NCBI RefSeq assembly: GCF_002019695.1
Contig: NZ_KV917376.1
Span: 3,848,371 to 3,912,370 of the forward strand
Source of the DNA: Evansella clarkii
GTDB taxonomy: Bacteria > Bacillota > Bacilli > Bacillales > Salisediminibacteriaceae
Direction: 5' to 3'
DNA: 64,000 nt
The notes under the pieces were generated by a model, which saw only the letters and a list, made by a program, of their open reading frames with translations, was not told the origin of the DNA and searched no databases. A program made the position numbers and the translations under genes. Below are positions 16,960-26,342 of the stretch, one piece after another. Position 1 is the first letter of the stretch. Every line of letters begins with the position of its first letter.

Positions 16960-18003
16960 ATGGCAAAAGAAGAGATAATTCCTGTAACTTTGGTGACTGG
17001 CCTGTCAGACAGTTTAAAGTCATCTTTAATAAAGAAAATAAAGGTACAAAAACAAAGTAAAGTAATTCTCTTCCAGGACAACAACAATTTTTCATTTGAA
17101 GAATTTCCAGAAGAATTATTGCAGGAAAAAAAGCTGACTGAAGCTGTGCATGATCTAGTGACATATAACAAAAACGAGCTTTTATGTGTATTAAAAGACC
17201 AGCAAAACAAAAAGGCGGAGTTATTAATAGTTGATCTGGATAATGTACACGCCCCCGATATGCTATCTTCCTTCATGGAAGAGGATTCTTTCCTTGATAC
17301 CCTTCATATTCATGTCATTGATGCAGTTAGCTTCTGGTTTCACTATTCTTCTATAGAAAGTGTTGAAAACCTCTCATCAATGGGAAATGAATCACAAGAA
17401 TTTACATTAGGAGAGCTTTTGATTTTCCCCTTAGAAATGGCTGACACTATTATCTTAGGTAACGCCGACCAGGTTAGTAAGGAACGGCTGGCGGAACTAA
17501 ACTGGTTTCTGGGAAAACTGAACCCTTTGGCTGAATTCGTTACAATGGCAGATTTCAAAAGAGGAGTGGTTCCTGGCGAAAAGGATATTGGACGGAAACG
17601 TACACCTTACGAGCTTTACACATATCAATTACAACATTTCGAGCAGAAAAAACCGTTTGTTCTTGTCGGAGAGTATGGTATCGATACGTATATTTACCGC
17701 AGCTCTTTTCCTGTTTCAATGGAAAGACTTGAAAAGTTCTTTCAGGAATTGCCTGAAGGAACTTTGCGTACAAAGGCTGTTTGTTATATACCACAGGAAG
17801 AGCAAACACACTTCATTTCACAAATCGGCCCTTCTGTGGAAATCATTACTGAGGAAAAAAATTATAATGAACCGACCGCCGCTGATAATTTATCCGAGTT
17901 TCTCTTTATAGGAGATCACTTAGACCCCCTTACTATCAAAAAAGGATTGGATAGTTGTTTATTAAATGATACCATTCTGACAGAAACTAAACTGTCCAAG
18001 TAA
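16960..18003 (+). CDS. Degenerate CobW/COG0523-like protein (likely without GTPase activity)
   Basis: 347 aa with the layout of a CobW protein but eroded active-site motifs. The P-loop is GLSDSLKSS (residues 14-22): the Gly before the invariant Lys is Leu, though Lys20 and Ser21 remain. There is no CxCC metal motif, and the NKxD motif is replaced around GNADQVSKE. The C-terminal CobW domain is recognisable (YIYRSSFPVSMERLEKFF; TKAVCYIPQ; QIGPSVEII). Start ATG 16960 follows GGGGGTGAT. It lies 91 bases after the zinc-free S14 and should share its Zur-controlled promoter. I infer a binding or regulatory partner of the genuine YciC; a drifting pseudo-enzyme is the alternative. Confidence 0.72.
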   Translation: MAKEEIIPVTLVTGLSDSLKSSLIKKIKVQKQSKVILFQDNNNFSFEEFPEELLQEKKLTEAVHDLVTYNKNELLCVLKDQQNKKAELLIVDLDNVHAPDMLSSFMEEDSFLDTLHIHVIDAVSFWFHYSSIESVENLSSMGNESQEFTLGELLIFPLEMADTIILGNADQVSKERLAELNWFLGKLNPLAEFVTMADFKRGVVPGEKDIGRKRTPYELYTYQLQHFEQKKPFVLVGEYGIDTYIYRSSFPVSMERLEKFFQELPEGTLRTKAVCYIPQEEQTHFISQIGPSVEIITEEKNYNEPTAADNLSEFLFIGDHLDPLTIKKGLDSCLLNDTILTETKLSK

Positions 18004-18209
18004 TGCTTTACGTGCGCAGACGAAGTGACACAGGGGGTATAGGAAATGTCCCCCGTGTCTAACTGCTCCTCTGTATAAAAATAAGTTTGTTCCCTTCATA
18101 TGGGTTACTAGCTTCATATGTTCCTTCTGGCAGCGGCTGACTGGTTTTAGTTGGGAAAATTAAAATGCCGGGAGAAGACATAGTAATCTAACGGAACAAT
18201 TTTAATTCA

Positions 18210-18245
18210 AAAAAATATCTCAATCATATGACTGAGATATTTTTT
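18210..18245. terminator. Intrinsic terminator
   Basis: 13-bp inverted repeat (core AATATCTCA / TGAGATATT) with flanking A and T runs, loop of 10 bases. It lies 207 bases after the CobW-like gene and would work in both directions. The rest of the gap (18004-18345) holds a GC-rich hairpin ACAC(A)GGGGG / CCCCCGTGT at 18028-18058 and the repeat listed next; no coding sequence is seen. Confidence 0.8.
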
Positions 18246-18285
18246 ATAAGAAGCCATAGACACTTCCTAAGACTAAATACCATAG

Positions 18286-18334
18286 GGACGGTTCTTCTGG
18301 TTTTTTATTATAATAAGAACCAGAGGAACCGTCC
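18286..18334. repeat. GGACGGTTC inverted repeat
   Basis: Long imperfect inverted repeat: arm GGACGGTTCTTCTGGTT and its near-complement ending GAACCGTCC, around an AT-rich loop. It lies between convergent genes, 12 bases from the MATE stop codon, and probably terminates MATE transcription. Its form (GC-rich arms of fixed sequence) suggests a dispersed repeat. Confidence 0.7.
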
Positions 18335-18345
18335 TCCGGCTCCCC

Positions 18346-19695
18346 CTAAAACCCGAATTTAGAACGTGTAAGTTTTGGCACAAATAGCGACAGGAATACG
18401 GACCTGGCAAGACTGAATAAAACGAATGCTATCCATATCCCGTGATTCCCATACAAGGGCTCAAGCAGCCAGATAGCGAGCAAAAATAAAATTAGAGCTA
18501 ATGCCATTGAATTTCTAATAGACTTCGCTTCAGTCGCACCAGAAAATATCCCTTCTAATTGCAGCCCCCAATAACCAACTACAGGGAAAACCACCATCCA
18601 TATTAAGTAGCCGCTTGTAAATACTCTTACATCCTCAATTGTGGTGAACAGAGCGACGATTTGATCACCAAGCACAAATATGATAAATGATAATATAATT
18701 GCGGTTATCATTCCCCATTGTGCAGATAAGGAGAATGCACGGTGATAAAGGGCCTGTTGCTTCCCCCCTATTGCTCTGCCTGTAATAATGCTTGAAGCAT
18801 TTGCTAATCCGCCGAATAAATAAGCCATAATATAGTGTATTTGCAATAAAATTGCATTTGCTGCTAAAGTTACTTCCCCCATACTTGCACCTTTGGAAGT
18901 AAAAATGATAGTCATTGCCAGCAGGCATATTGTTCTTAAAAATAAATCGCTGTTTACTTTAATCATCTTTAATATTGCCTCTGACTCCATGACCATTGCA
19001 GGCTTTATTTTTGCTATCTTTCTTTTATTTTTCCAAAGAATAAACATTAATCCGAATAGTACTACACCGACTTCAGAGATAACTGTGGCATAAGCAACCC
19101 CTGCAACTCCCCAGCCAAATCCAAGGACGAATAAGATATTTAAAATTATATTTAACAGGTTCATTGAAACCTGGGCAATTAATGATAAGCGGACCTTTCC
19201 CATACCGATCAGCCAGCCAATAACGACATAACTTAAAAGAAGAAATGGTGCTCCCCATATCCTGATGGAAAAGTAAGTAGCCGCGAATGTTGATACGGCA
19301 TCACTTCCGCCGAATAAGACTAAGCTGATCTTCAGAACAGGCTGTTGCAAAATAATAAACAGCATTCCGAACAAAACAGCAAGGATCATGGGACGTAAAA
19401 ACGATAAAATGATTTCCTTTTCATTTTTAGCCCCTTCCGCCTGTGCGGTAAAGCCGCTCGTACTTACACGGAGGAAACCAAGGAGCCAGTACATCGTATT
19501 AAAAATAACAGCTCCAATCGCCACGCCCCCAATAGCAGCAGGGTCAGGGAGCCTGCCTACAACTGCGGTATCAACAGCACCTAATATGGGAGTGGAGATA
19601 CCTGCAATGATGAGTGGAACCGCCAATGCCAGATAATTGCGGTGGGTTAAGTATGTTTCATTGTTTGACAGTACAGAAGCAGCTTCCCCTTTCAT
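18346..19695 (-). CDS. MATE-family exporter (DinF/NorM-like), last gene of the ABC operon
   Basis: 449-aa multidrug-and-toxin-extrusion family transporter with about 12 membrane segments, exporting solutes in exchange for Na+ or H+. The N-terminal bundle shows LAVPLIIAGISTPILGAVDTAV and GRLPDPAAIGGVAIGAVIF, a DinF-type pattern; the second bundle begins around residue 235. Start ATG 19695 follows AAGGAG with a 6-base gap. Only 58 bases without a terminator separate it from the ABC ATPase gene upstream, so it should belong to the same transcript. That position is reminiscent of exporter genes at the end of metallophore import operons (inference). Confidence 0.85.
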   Translation of the reverse strand: MKGEAASVLSNNETYLTHRNYLALAVPLIIAGISTPILGAVDTAVVGRLPDPAAIGGVAIGAVIFNTMYWLLGFLRVSTSGFTAQAEGAKNEKEIILSFLRPMILAVLFGMLFIILQQPVLKISLVLFGGSDAVSTFAATYFSIRIWGAPFLLLSYVVIGWLIGMGKVRLSLIAQVSMNLLNIILNILFVLGFGWGVAGVAYATVISEVGVVLFGLMFILWKNKRKIAKIKPAMVMESEAILKMIKVNSDLFLRTICLLAMTIIFTSKGASMGEVTLAANAILLQIHYIMAYLFGGLANASSIITGRAIGGKQQALYHRAFSLSAQWGMITAIILSFIIFVLGDQIVALFTTIEDVRVFTSGYLIWMVVFPVVGYWGLQLEGIFSGATEAKSIRNSMALALILFLLAIWLLEPLYGNHGIWIAFVLFSLARSVFLSLFVPKLTRSKFGF

Positions 19696-19753
19696 ACCAT
19701 TCTCCTTTATGTAACATTTTTTCCTCACCACACCTTATGACAACTAAATGTGC

Positions 19754-20524
19754 TTACTGGATGGAAGCAGCTTCAATTAAAGCCTTTGTATAAGGGTGGC
19801 GGCTTTTATGGTAAAGTTCATTTATTCCAAATTGGTCTTGAATAGTGCCATTTTTTAGTACGATAATTTGTTCACATAAAAATGTTACAGCCCTTATATC
19901 ATGGGATATGAAAAGAATCGTCATATCCATTTTTTTCTGAAAATCCTTTAACAGATTTAAAATTTGCACCTGGACCGTAACATCTAAGCTTGCAGTTGGT
20001 TCGTCACAAATAAGAAGTGATGGTTCAATACTCAGTGCTCTCGCAATACTGACCCGCTGCTTCTGTCCTCCACTCAATTCTTCCGGATAACGCCCGGCCA
20101 GTTCCTTATCTAAACCAACCATTATTAAAAGCTGTTCTGCTGTTTCTTTTCGCGAAAGGTTTTGCCCTTCCAGAAAAGCAGGGCTGCATTCCTTAAAATT
20201 ATCAAGAGGTTCCAGAACACTCTCCCATACAGGCAGTTTCGGATTCAGGCTGCTGGATGAATCCTGGAATATCATTTGCACATTCTTTCGGTATTCCCGA
20301 AGCCGGGAGCGTTTTGTTGGAACGACAGGGGCCCCATTATAGGTAATTGTGCCTTCCTTATAGTTTTCTAATCCTACCAGTACTTTACCTAATGTACTTT
20401 TGCCGCTGCCGCTTTCACCAACGATTCCGATACATTCACCTTTTTTAGCACTGAAAGAAATAGTATTCAATGCAACCAGGTTTTTAGAGTAATTCTTGGA
20501 TAATCCTTCTACTACCAGACTCAT
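19754..20524 (-). CDS. Oligopeptide/nickel-type ABC transporter ATP-binding protein (second)
   Basis: 256-aa OppF/NikE-type ATPase. Walker A GESGSGKSTLG is near residue 37, the Q-loop near QMIFQDSSSSLNPK, the signature ELSGGQKQRVSIARAL near residue 155, Walker B LLICDEPTASLDV and the switch His in LFISHD. The C-terminus is shorter than in typical OppF proteins. It pairs with the preceding ATPase, whose stop codon overlaps its start, to energise the import of a peptide-like or metal-chelate substrate. Confidence 0.92.
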   Translation of the reverse strand: MSLVVEGLSKNYSKNLVALNTISFSAKKGECIGIVGESGSGKSTLGKVLVGLENYKEGTITYNGAPVVPTKRSRLREYRKNVQMIFQDSSSSLNPKLPVWESVLEPLDNFKECSPAFLEGQNLSRKETAEQLLIMVGLDKELAGRYPEELSGGQKQRVSIARALSIEPSLLICDEPTASLDVTVQVQILNLLKDFQKKMDMTILFISHDIRAVTFLCEQIIVLKNGTIQDQFGINELYHKSRHPYTKALIEAASIQ

Positions 20525-21339
20525 AGATCATTCACTCTCTCATTAATTATAAAATTCTCCCCAGGTAGTGACAGGAGACACGCACATAGTTTTTTAGTAT
20601 ATGGATGTTGATGTTGGCAGCGAATCTGCTCTGGAAGTCCTTCTTCCACGATCTCTCCTTGCTGCATTACATATATTCGATCGGTCCTTTTGTAAGCCAA
20701 GGCTAAATCATGGGTAATCATCAGAATCGCACATCCTGTCTCTTTACGGACTTCTTCGAGGTAATTTAAAACCTTTTCTCCATTCATCACATCCAGCGCT
20801 GTTGTCATTTCATCGCAGATGACTAAAGCTGGCTTTAATGCCAGCACCATTGCAATAGAGGCACGCTGAACCTGGCCGCCGCTTAACTGGAATGGATAGC
20901 TGCAATAGACACGTTCCGAATCAAGCCCCATTTTTCCGAGAACTTCTAATGCCTGATTTCTTGCTTCTTTCTTCCCAATCGGATAGTGGGTGCGAATCGT
21001 TTCTGTGATTTGTTTTCCTATTTTTATATAAGGGGTAAAACTCGCCCTGTAATCCTGGAAAATGATACCTATCTCCTTACCAAGAAATTTCCGGTGATCT
21101 TTTGGAGAAAGAGCTGACAGGTCAGAGTTTTTATATACGATACGGCCGGAGTTCTTCATATTTACCGGAAGAAGGCCCATAACTGCCCTTGCTGTTAGGC
21201 TTTTTCCGCTGCCACTTTCCCCAATAAGGCCTGCAATTTCCCCCTTCTTTATCTCTAGTGAAACGTTGTTAACTAAAGGATAACTGCCATTTCTTGTTTC
21301 TATCTTTAATTTTTCAATTGAGATGATCGGGTTACTCAC
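20521..21339 (-). CDS. Oligopeptide/nickel-type ABC transporter ATP-binding protein (first)
   Basis: 272-aa OppD/NikD-type ATPase with Walker A GESGSGKSLTARAV, the IIFQDYRASFTPY Q-loop region, the signature QLSGGQVQRASIAMVL, Walker B LVICDEMTTALDV and MITHDLALA. It is shorter than peptide-type OppD (about 330 aa) and lacks a long C-terminal Cys-rich extension, closer to the NikD/CntD size class. Four-base overlaps with both neighbours indicate one operon with translational coupling. Confidence 0.92.
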   Translation of the reverse strand: MSNPIISIEKLKIETRNGSYPLVNNVSLEIKKGEIAGLIGESGSGKSLTARAVMGLLPVNMKNSGRIVYKNSDLSALSPKDHRKFLGKEIGIIFQDYRASFTPYIKIGKQITETIRTHYPIGKKEARNQALEVLGKMGLDSERVYCSYPFQLSGGQVQRASIAMVLALKPALVICDEMTTALDVMNGEKVLNYLEEVRKETGCAILMITHDLALAYKRTDRIYVMQQGEIVEEGLPEQIRCQHQHPYTKKLCACLLSLPGENFIINERVNDL

Positions 21340-22187
21340 AGTTCCTGCCTCCCCTTCCTAATATCGAAATGACTTTTCAGCCCATCGCCAAGTAAATTAC
21401 AGCATAAAACAGTAACCATAATAGCCAAGCCTGGATAAACCATTAAAGATGGCTTCACTTGAAAATATCCCTGGCCATCATTAAGCATCGCTCCCCATTC
21501 AGGAATAGGCGGCTGGGCTCCCAGACCTATATAAGAGAGTGCGGATATAAGCAATATGACTTTTCCCACATCAATTGCAGCCATGACAATAATGTCCGGC
21601 ATCACATGAGGTAATAAGTGCAGTCGTATCGTTTTTATAGGACTTGAAAACGAAGTCTTTGAAACCAATACATACTCCTTCTCTTTTTCCGAAAGAACTA
21701 ACCCGCGAACAACACGGGCATAAACAATCCACCTTACAAGCACGATAGCAATAACTATATTAGTTAAACTGGGACCTAGTATACCAGCGATCGCAATGGC
21801 TAATATAAAGTCAGGAAATGTTAAAATACCATCGATGATTCTCATAAAAAAAGCATCCATCCGTCCGCCAATATAGCCGGAAATCAGACCAATGGGTACG
21901 CCAATGCATACAGCCATGAAAATAGCCAGCATCCCCAGCCCAATCGTCAGCTTCGCACCGAAGACGATTCTTGAAAAGATATCCCGCCCTAATTGATCCG
22001 TTCCCAGCCAGTGAAGAGTTGAGGCTTCCTGCAGCCTGTTACCCATGTCAATTTTAAATGGATCATAAGGAACAAGAGCTCCTCCAAGAAACATAACTCC
22101 TGCTAAAAACACAGCCAGAATTATTCCGCCAAGCATATTAGGGTTTCGCACCAGTGCCGTGCTTTTCGTTAGTACTGTATCCATCAC
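21336..22187 (-). CDS. ABC transporter permease, DppC/NikC type
   Basis: 283-aa inner-membrane permease. The short cytoplasmic N-terminus is followed by a first membrane helix (GGIILAVFLAGVMFLGGALV), then the DppC-family signature GTDQLGRDIFSRIVFGAK and the EAA-like loop near FSSPIKTIRLHLLPHVMPDII. It forms the channel together with the DppB-type permease encoded directly upstream, with a four-base overlap. The C-terminal GAQPPIPEWGAMLNDG is the conserved family end motif. Confidence 0.93.
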   Translation of the reverse strand: MMDTVLTKSTALVRNPNMLGGIILAVFLAGVMFLGGALVPYDPFKIDMGNRLQEASTLHWLGTDQLGRDIFSRIVFGAKLTIGLGMLAIFMAVCIGVPIGLISGYIGGRMDAFFMRIIDGILTFPDFILAIAIAGILGPSLTNIVIAIVLVRWIVYARVVRGLVLSEKEKEYVLVSKTSFSSPIKTIRLHLLPHVMPDIIVMAAIDVGKVILLISALSYIGLGAQPPIPEWGAMLNDGQGYFQVKPSLMVYPGLAIMVTVLCCNLLGDGLKSHFDIRKGRQEL

Positions 22188-23134
22188 ACACTCTCCTTTT
22201 CCTGGTTGATTTGAGGGTTGATAATCAAATAAAGCAAATCAACAGCAAGGTTGGATAAGACTACGAGAAAACCCACAATAATGATGTAACCTTGAATAAC
22301 CGGATAATCCCGCTGCATTACTGAAGTCACAATGAGTTCACCCATACCCGGCCAGGAAAATAGAATTTCAATAACAGTCACACCCCCGAGAAGACTGCCG
22401 ATACTCAATCCGAACATAGTAACCAATGGAATAAGACTGCCTCGCAGTGCATGAAAAACAAGAATTCTTTCTTTACGTATGCCTCTCGCTCTTGCTGCTT
22501 CAATAAAAGTACTTTGCATTGTTGCTATCAAACGCTCACGTAATAATCTTATATAAATAGGAGCCATTGCTATTCCAAGGGTGATGGAGGGTAAAATATA
22601 ATGAGCGAGCGTTCCCTTTCCCATCACAGGTAAGAGATTGAGTTTTAATGAGAAAAAATAAATCAACAGCAACCCAAGCCAAAAACTCGGAATGGAAGCT
22701 CCCAGTATAGCGGTCCATCTTGACAAATAATCCGGCCAGCGTCCTTTATACAAAGCGCCTATGATACCCAGGGGAACTGATATGAGCAGAAGAGCGACTA
22801 AACCGCCTAATGACAGCGCAGCTGTTGCCGGCAGCCTGTTTAAGATCATGTCCAATACTGGTCTGTTGGAGATGAGAGATTCTCCTAGATCCAACTGGGC
22901 CACACCCCAAATCCATTTTCCGTACTGCACGAAGATTGGTTCGTCGAATCCATATTCCTGCCTTAATTTTTCCTCATCCGCCGTTGTTACAACTACGTCA
23001 TCTACCTTTAGAATCGCTCTGATTGGATCACCAGGAGTCACTTTCATTAATAAAAAGGTTACAAAAGAGAGAATTAATATCATTATGAGTAACTGGAATA
23101 TTCTGGTGCTGATAATAGAAACTATTCTTTGCAT
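22184..23134 (-). CDS. ABC transporter permease, DppB/NikB type
   Basis: 316-aa inner-membrane permease with six membrane segments. The N-terminal FVTFLLMKVTPGDPIRAIL, the periplasmic YGFDEPIFVQYGKWIWG stretch and the EAA-like cytoplasmic loop YIRLLRERLIATMQSTFIEA with ARARGIRKERI are the standard DppB-family features, as is the closing FSWPGMGELIVTSVMQRDYP. It lies 77 bases after the substrate-binding protein gene in the same operon. Confidence 0.93.
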   Translation of the reverse strand: MQRIVSIISTRIFQLLIMILILSFVTFLLMKVTPGDPIRAILKVDDVVVTTADEEKLRQEYGFDEPIFVQYGKWIWGVAQLDLGESLISNRPVLDMILNRLPATAALSLGGLVALLLISVPLGIIGALYKGRWPDYLSRWTAILGASIPSFWLGLLLIYFFSLKLNLLPVMGKGTLAHYILPSITLGIAMAPIYIRLLRERLIATMQSTFIEAARARGIRKERILVFHALRGSLIPLVTMFGLSIGSLLGGVTVIEILFSWPGMGELIVTSVMQRDYPVIQGYIIIVGFLVVLSNLAVDLLYLIINPQINQEKESV

Positions 23135-23211
23135 GCTCTTTACCTGCCTAACACTATGAAATTAAAATCAGGAAAAAGTGAAAGCATCATTTGGATGCTT
23201 TCACTTTTGCA

Positions 23212-24765
23212 TTATTCTACATCCATTTCATTTGTAATGAAGTAGTATTCTTCCGATCCCGGACTCCAGTTCTTAACACGATCGTTTACACCTACGATAA
23301 TATGAGGGTGTAAGATATACGATTGTGGAGCTTCCTCTCGAATGATTGACACACCCATATTTTTTAAAGCGATTCGTTCTTCCTCGTTGGCAGTTACATT
23401 GAGTTCTGCTGTAATTTCGTTGATCTCAGGAATGTTTATCTGTCCGGGGTTTAATGAGCCCTCAGGCATATACGCCACATTAAAGAAGTAACCGCCATCA
23501 CCACGGGGAGCGGTTAATACAGAATAAGTTGCTAAATCCCACTCATCCTGCTGCTCCCATAAATAACTGTCGATCTCCTCAACCGTTATGATATTTATAT
23601 CAATACCTATATTTGCCGCTTCTCCCTGGATATATTGCGCCATTAATGGCAGTTCAGGTCTTCCCTGGTATGTCGCAAGAGTCAGCTCTAGAATCTCTCC
23701 GTCCTTTTCCAACATTCCGTTTTCATTTGTTTCATATCCTGCTTCCTTTAATAAAGCTGCTGCTCGTTCCGGATCATAGCTTTCCGGCTCCATGTCTCCC
23801 GCAAAATTAAAATCAGGATGAAACGGCCCATTGGCAGCTGTACCATGTCCATTCATGATTTCCGTTACAGATATCTCCCGGTTCACTAGCATATCCAATG
23901 CTTTACGGACATTCACATCCTGTAATGCCGGTTTTTTGTTGTTATAAAGAAGGAAATGAACACGTAAGCTTGAGATGGACTCCACAAGCAGATTTTCATC
24001 TTGTTCAATCGGATCCAACGCTTCAGGGGGCAAATGATAAACAATATCAGCCTCTCCTGTTTGAAGAGCGAGAGCCCTGACATTTCCATCAGAGTTAAAA
24101 TTAATGGTTACTTCATCTAAGTTCACAGCTCCATCCCAATATTCATTGTATTTTTTGAGCTTTATTTCAGATTCTGATGTGAAATCAGCTACTTGAAAAG
24201 GCCCTGTGCCTAATGGTTGTTCGCTAATATCATCTGCACTTACATTAACTATAGATGTGTTTGTATGTACCAATTCAGAAATGAGTGCCGGATTTTCTTC
24301 TGTAGTAATGAATGAAATTTCCTGTCCATTTGCTTCCATTGATTCAATTTTCAAGCTCGAAGCAACGGCATTATTAACCTCTAATGCACGTTCAAAAGAA
24401 GCTTTTACCGCTTCCCCATCGACTGCTGTTCCATCATGGAACGTTACTCCATCTCTGATAGTAAATATCCAGGTTCTTTCATCAATTTGTTCCCAGGATT
24501 CTGCTAACCAAGGCTGGATTTGCAAGTTTTCATCAATTCTAACTAACGTCTCAGCAATCCCTGCCCGAACACCCATCGCATCCTGATGGGGATCAATCGT
24601 TTTAGACGGAAAACTATACAACAAAGTTAAAGATTTCTCTTCTGTTCCATTGGGTTCTGCTGTACCAGCTGTATTCTCAGATTCCCCGCTGTTATTACAA
24701 CCGGTTAAAAATATTAATAATACAGCAAGTACCATAAATACATGTTTTTTAATCAATTTACCCAT
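23212..24765 (-). CDS. Extracellular solute-binding lipoprotein, NikA/OppA type
   Basis: SBP family 5 lipoprotein of about 514-517 aa. The N-terminus is a lipoprotein signal ending in the lipobox FLTGC, followed by a Ser/Glu/Thr linker. The body carries the family signature (PWLAESWEQIDERTWIFTIRDG; FHDGTAVDGEAVKAS; EADIVYHLP; RKALDMLVNRE). ATG 24765 directly abuts AGGAGG, so TTG 24756, nine bases after it, may be the true start. First gene of the ABC-MATE operon. Its size and the short ATPases point to a NikA/CntA-like metal-chelate binder as much as to a peptide binder; the ligand is not decidable from the sequence. Two Zur-like boxes flank its promoter. Confidence 0.9.
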   Translation of the reverse strand: MGKLIKKHVFMVLAVLLIFLTGCNNSGESENTAGTAEPNGTEEKSLTLLYSFPSKTIDPHQDAMGVRAGIAETLVRIDENLQIQPWLAESWEQIDERTWIFTIRDGVTFHDGTAVDGEAVKASFERALEVNNAVASSLKIESMEANGQEISFITTEENPALISELVHTNTSIVNVSADDISEQPLGTGPFQVADFTSESEIKLKKYNEYWDGAVNLDEVTINFNSDGNVRALALQTGEADIVYHLPPEALDPIEQDENLLVESISSLRVHFLLYNNKKPALQDVNVRKALDMLVNREISVTEIMNGHGTAANGPFHPDFNFAGDMEPESYDPERAAALLKEAGYETNENGMLEKDGEILELTLATYQGRPELPLMAQYIQGEAANIGIDINIITVEEIDSYLWEQQDEWDLATYSVLTAPRGDGGYFFNVAYMPEGSLNPGQINIPEINEITAELNVTANEEERIALKNMGVSIIREEAPQSYILHPHIIVGVNDRVKNWSPGSEEYYFITNEMDVE

Positions 24766-24771
24766 CCTCCT

Positions 24772-24855
24772 AAATCGTAATTGTTCTTATTTATACTTGA
24801 TTAATATATACTCTTAATCTGAAGGTGTCAATACAAATAATAATGATTACGGTTT
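24772..24855 (-). promoter_or_regulatory. ABC operon promoter flanked by two Zur-like boxes
   Basis: Minus-strand -35 TTGACA (24831-24826) and -10 TATATT (24808-24803) have a 17-base spacer. A Zur-like box at 24835-24855 matches the 21-base consensus except at three positions (right half ATTACGGTTT). A second box at 24772-24792 has a perfect left half, AAATCGTAAT, and a poor right half. The boxes flank the promoter, so control by Zur is plausible. The gap from 24856 to 25153 shows nothing else beyond a possible promoter for the next gene. Confidence 0.7.
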
Positions 24856-25153
24856 TCAATCAGGATCCTGGACGTGTGAAGGAAAGATAACGCCTCCCCA
24901 CTCTGCCATCTATAATAGAAGGGAGAATATATGATGCTGGGAATAAACCCGTACATTCCTGCGGTTATAAAATATATTCCACTTCCTTTAGAATGCTGAA
25001 GTGCAGTGGAAACCTATAAATGCAGTATGGAATTGGAATATTAATATGTTAAACTAATAGAATGCTTAATAGAGGTGAAGAGTGAATCAACCTCTCCCTT
25101 TTCTATTTAAAATAGTAAATGCTCAATATACAGCTATCAGGAGTGGGAAAAAC

Positions 25154-26338
25154 ATGAACAAAAAAAACATTGCACATTTTCGCAGACAGTTTAAACCGGA
25201 TAACGAGGCTTTGAAAATCCATGACATGTTATCTGTTTATGTGATGAAAGAATCCAGCGAGATTTTTCATTATCAGACACAGCCTTTTGGAATGCTCGAG
25301 CAGGAGCAGCAGGAATTATTTATGAATGGTTTTAAGAAAAGCCTTGGAGGCCAGCTCGACGAAAAGTTGTTCGAACTGAAATTTCAGCGGGACGTTCAGG
25401 ACAGCAGCCAGCTTATTTTACACCAGGCGTTGCTGAGCACCGATACAGAAGAATGGACTAACAACATGCTGCGCATTACCGAAAAAATCCTGAAAACGAA
25501 AGAATACGAGAAAGACATTGTAATCACATTTATCCGGGGAGAGTATTTCAAATCCGTAAAAAGCCAGAATGAGGAATCTGAAGAAAATGAACGGAGCCCC
25601 GTTTATACTCATCCATTTATTTTGTGTTCAATAAATGTTACCCAGGATCCAAAAAAGGAATTGCTTTTTGACTATACTCAAAGAGAATTCAAATACAATA
25701 TTGTCGTAGATCCGATCATAAACTTAAACGCGCCAATCAGCGGCTTCCTGTTTCCATGTTTCACGAATAATGCTGCCGATGTGAACCACGTTCTCTATGC
25801 AGCCGGAAAAGCAAATGAACCAGACTACCAGTTCATTGAGGAAGTATTAAATGGAGAAGAAACCATTACTGCCGCAGAAGATAAAATTATTTTTGAGGAA
25901 GTCGTCAGAAATGTTACAGGAGACAAAGTAAACACGGAGACTCTTTCCAGGGTCTATGAAGAAATCCATCACATCGTCGAGGAGAATAAAGAAGCGGAAG
26001 AAGCTCCACGCTTAGATTATAAAGACGTGGAACGAGTTTTATCGTCGAGCGGGGTCAAAGATATCAACACCGAAAAAGTGGAAGCTGCTTTTCAGACCGT
26101 GGTGAACGACAACAGATATGAAATTAAAGCAAAAAACATTGTTCCGAAGTATGCATCCAAATCCATTAAGATCGAAACGAAGGTCGCCAATATCTCCATC
26201 AGCCCACAGGATTTAAGTTATGTGAAACAGATTAACTTCTACGGGAAAAAATACTTAATGATAGAAGTAGATGAAGACACAGTGGTTGACGGATTCACAA
26301 TGATCCCAGAAGCACTGGACGGAAGTACCGGAGAATAA
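25154..26338 (+). CDS. DUF4317-type protein of unknown function
   Basis: 394-aa soluble protein with the DUF4317 pattern: it begins MNKKNIAHFRRQFKPDNEALKIHDMLSVYVMKES and continues with QPFGMLEQEQQELFMNGFKK. No signal peptide, membrane segment or catalytic motif is visible. The middle third (residues 235-330) is rich in Glu/Asp/Lys and likely helical. Start ATG 25154 follows AGGAG; the frame is open for 72 further bases upstream but has no good ribosome-binding site there. A strong terminator follows. The family is common in Firmicutes and uncharacterised. Confidence 0.75.
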   Translation: MNKKNIAHFRRQFKPDNEALKIHDMLSVYVMKESSEIFHYQTQPFGMLEQEQQELFMNGFKKSLGGQLDEKLFELKFQRDVQDSSQLILHQALLSTDTEEWTNNMLRITEKILKTKEYEKDIVITFIRGEYFKSVKSQNEESEENERSPVYTHPFILCSINVTQDPKKELLFDYTQREFKYNIVVDPIINLNAPISGFLFPCFTNNAADVNHVLYAAGKANEPDYQFIEEVLNGEETITAAEDKIIFEEVVRNVTGDKVNTETLSRVYEEIHHIVEENKEAEEAPRLDYKDVERVLSSSGVKDINTEKVEAAFQTVVNDNRYEIKAKNIVPKYASKSIKIETKVANISISPQDLSYVKQINFYGKKYLMIEVDEDTVVDGFTMIPEALDGSTGE

Positions 26339-26342
26339 AGTA

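Noticed and set aside
16677-17276. 199-aa minus-strand frame over rpsN and the CobW-like gene
   Set aside because: Antisense to two genes with good motifs; no start signal.
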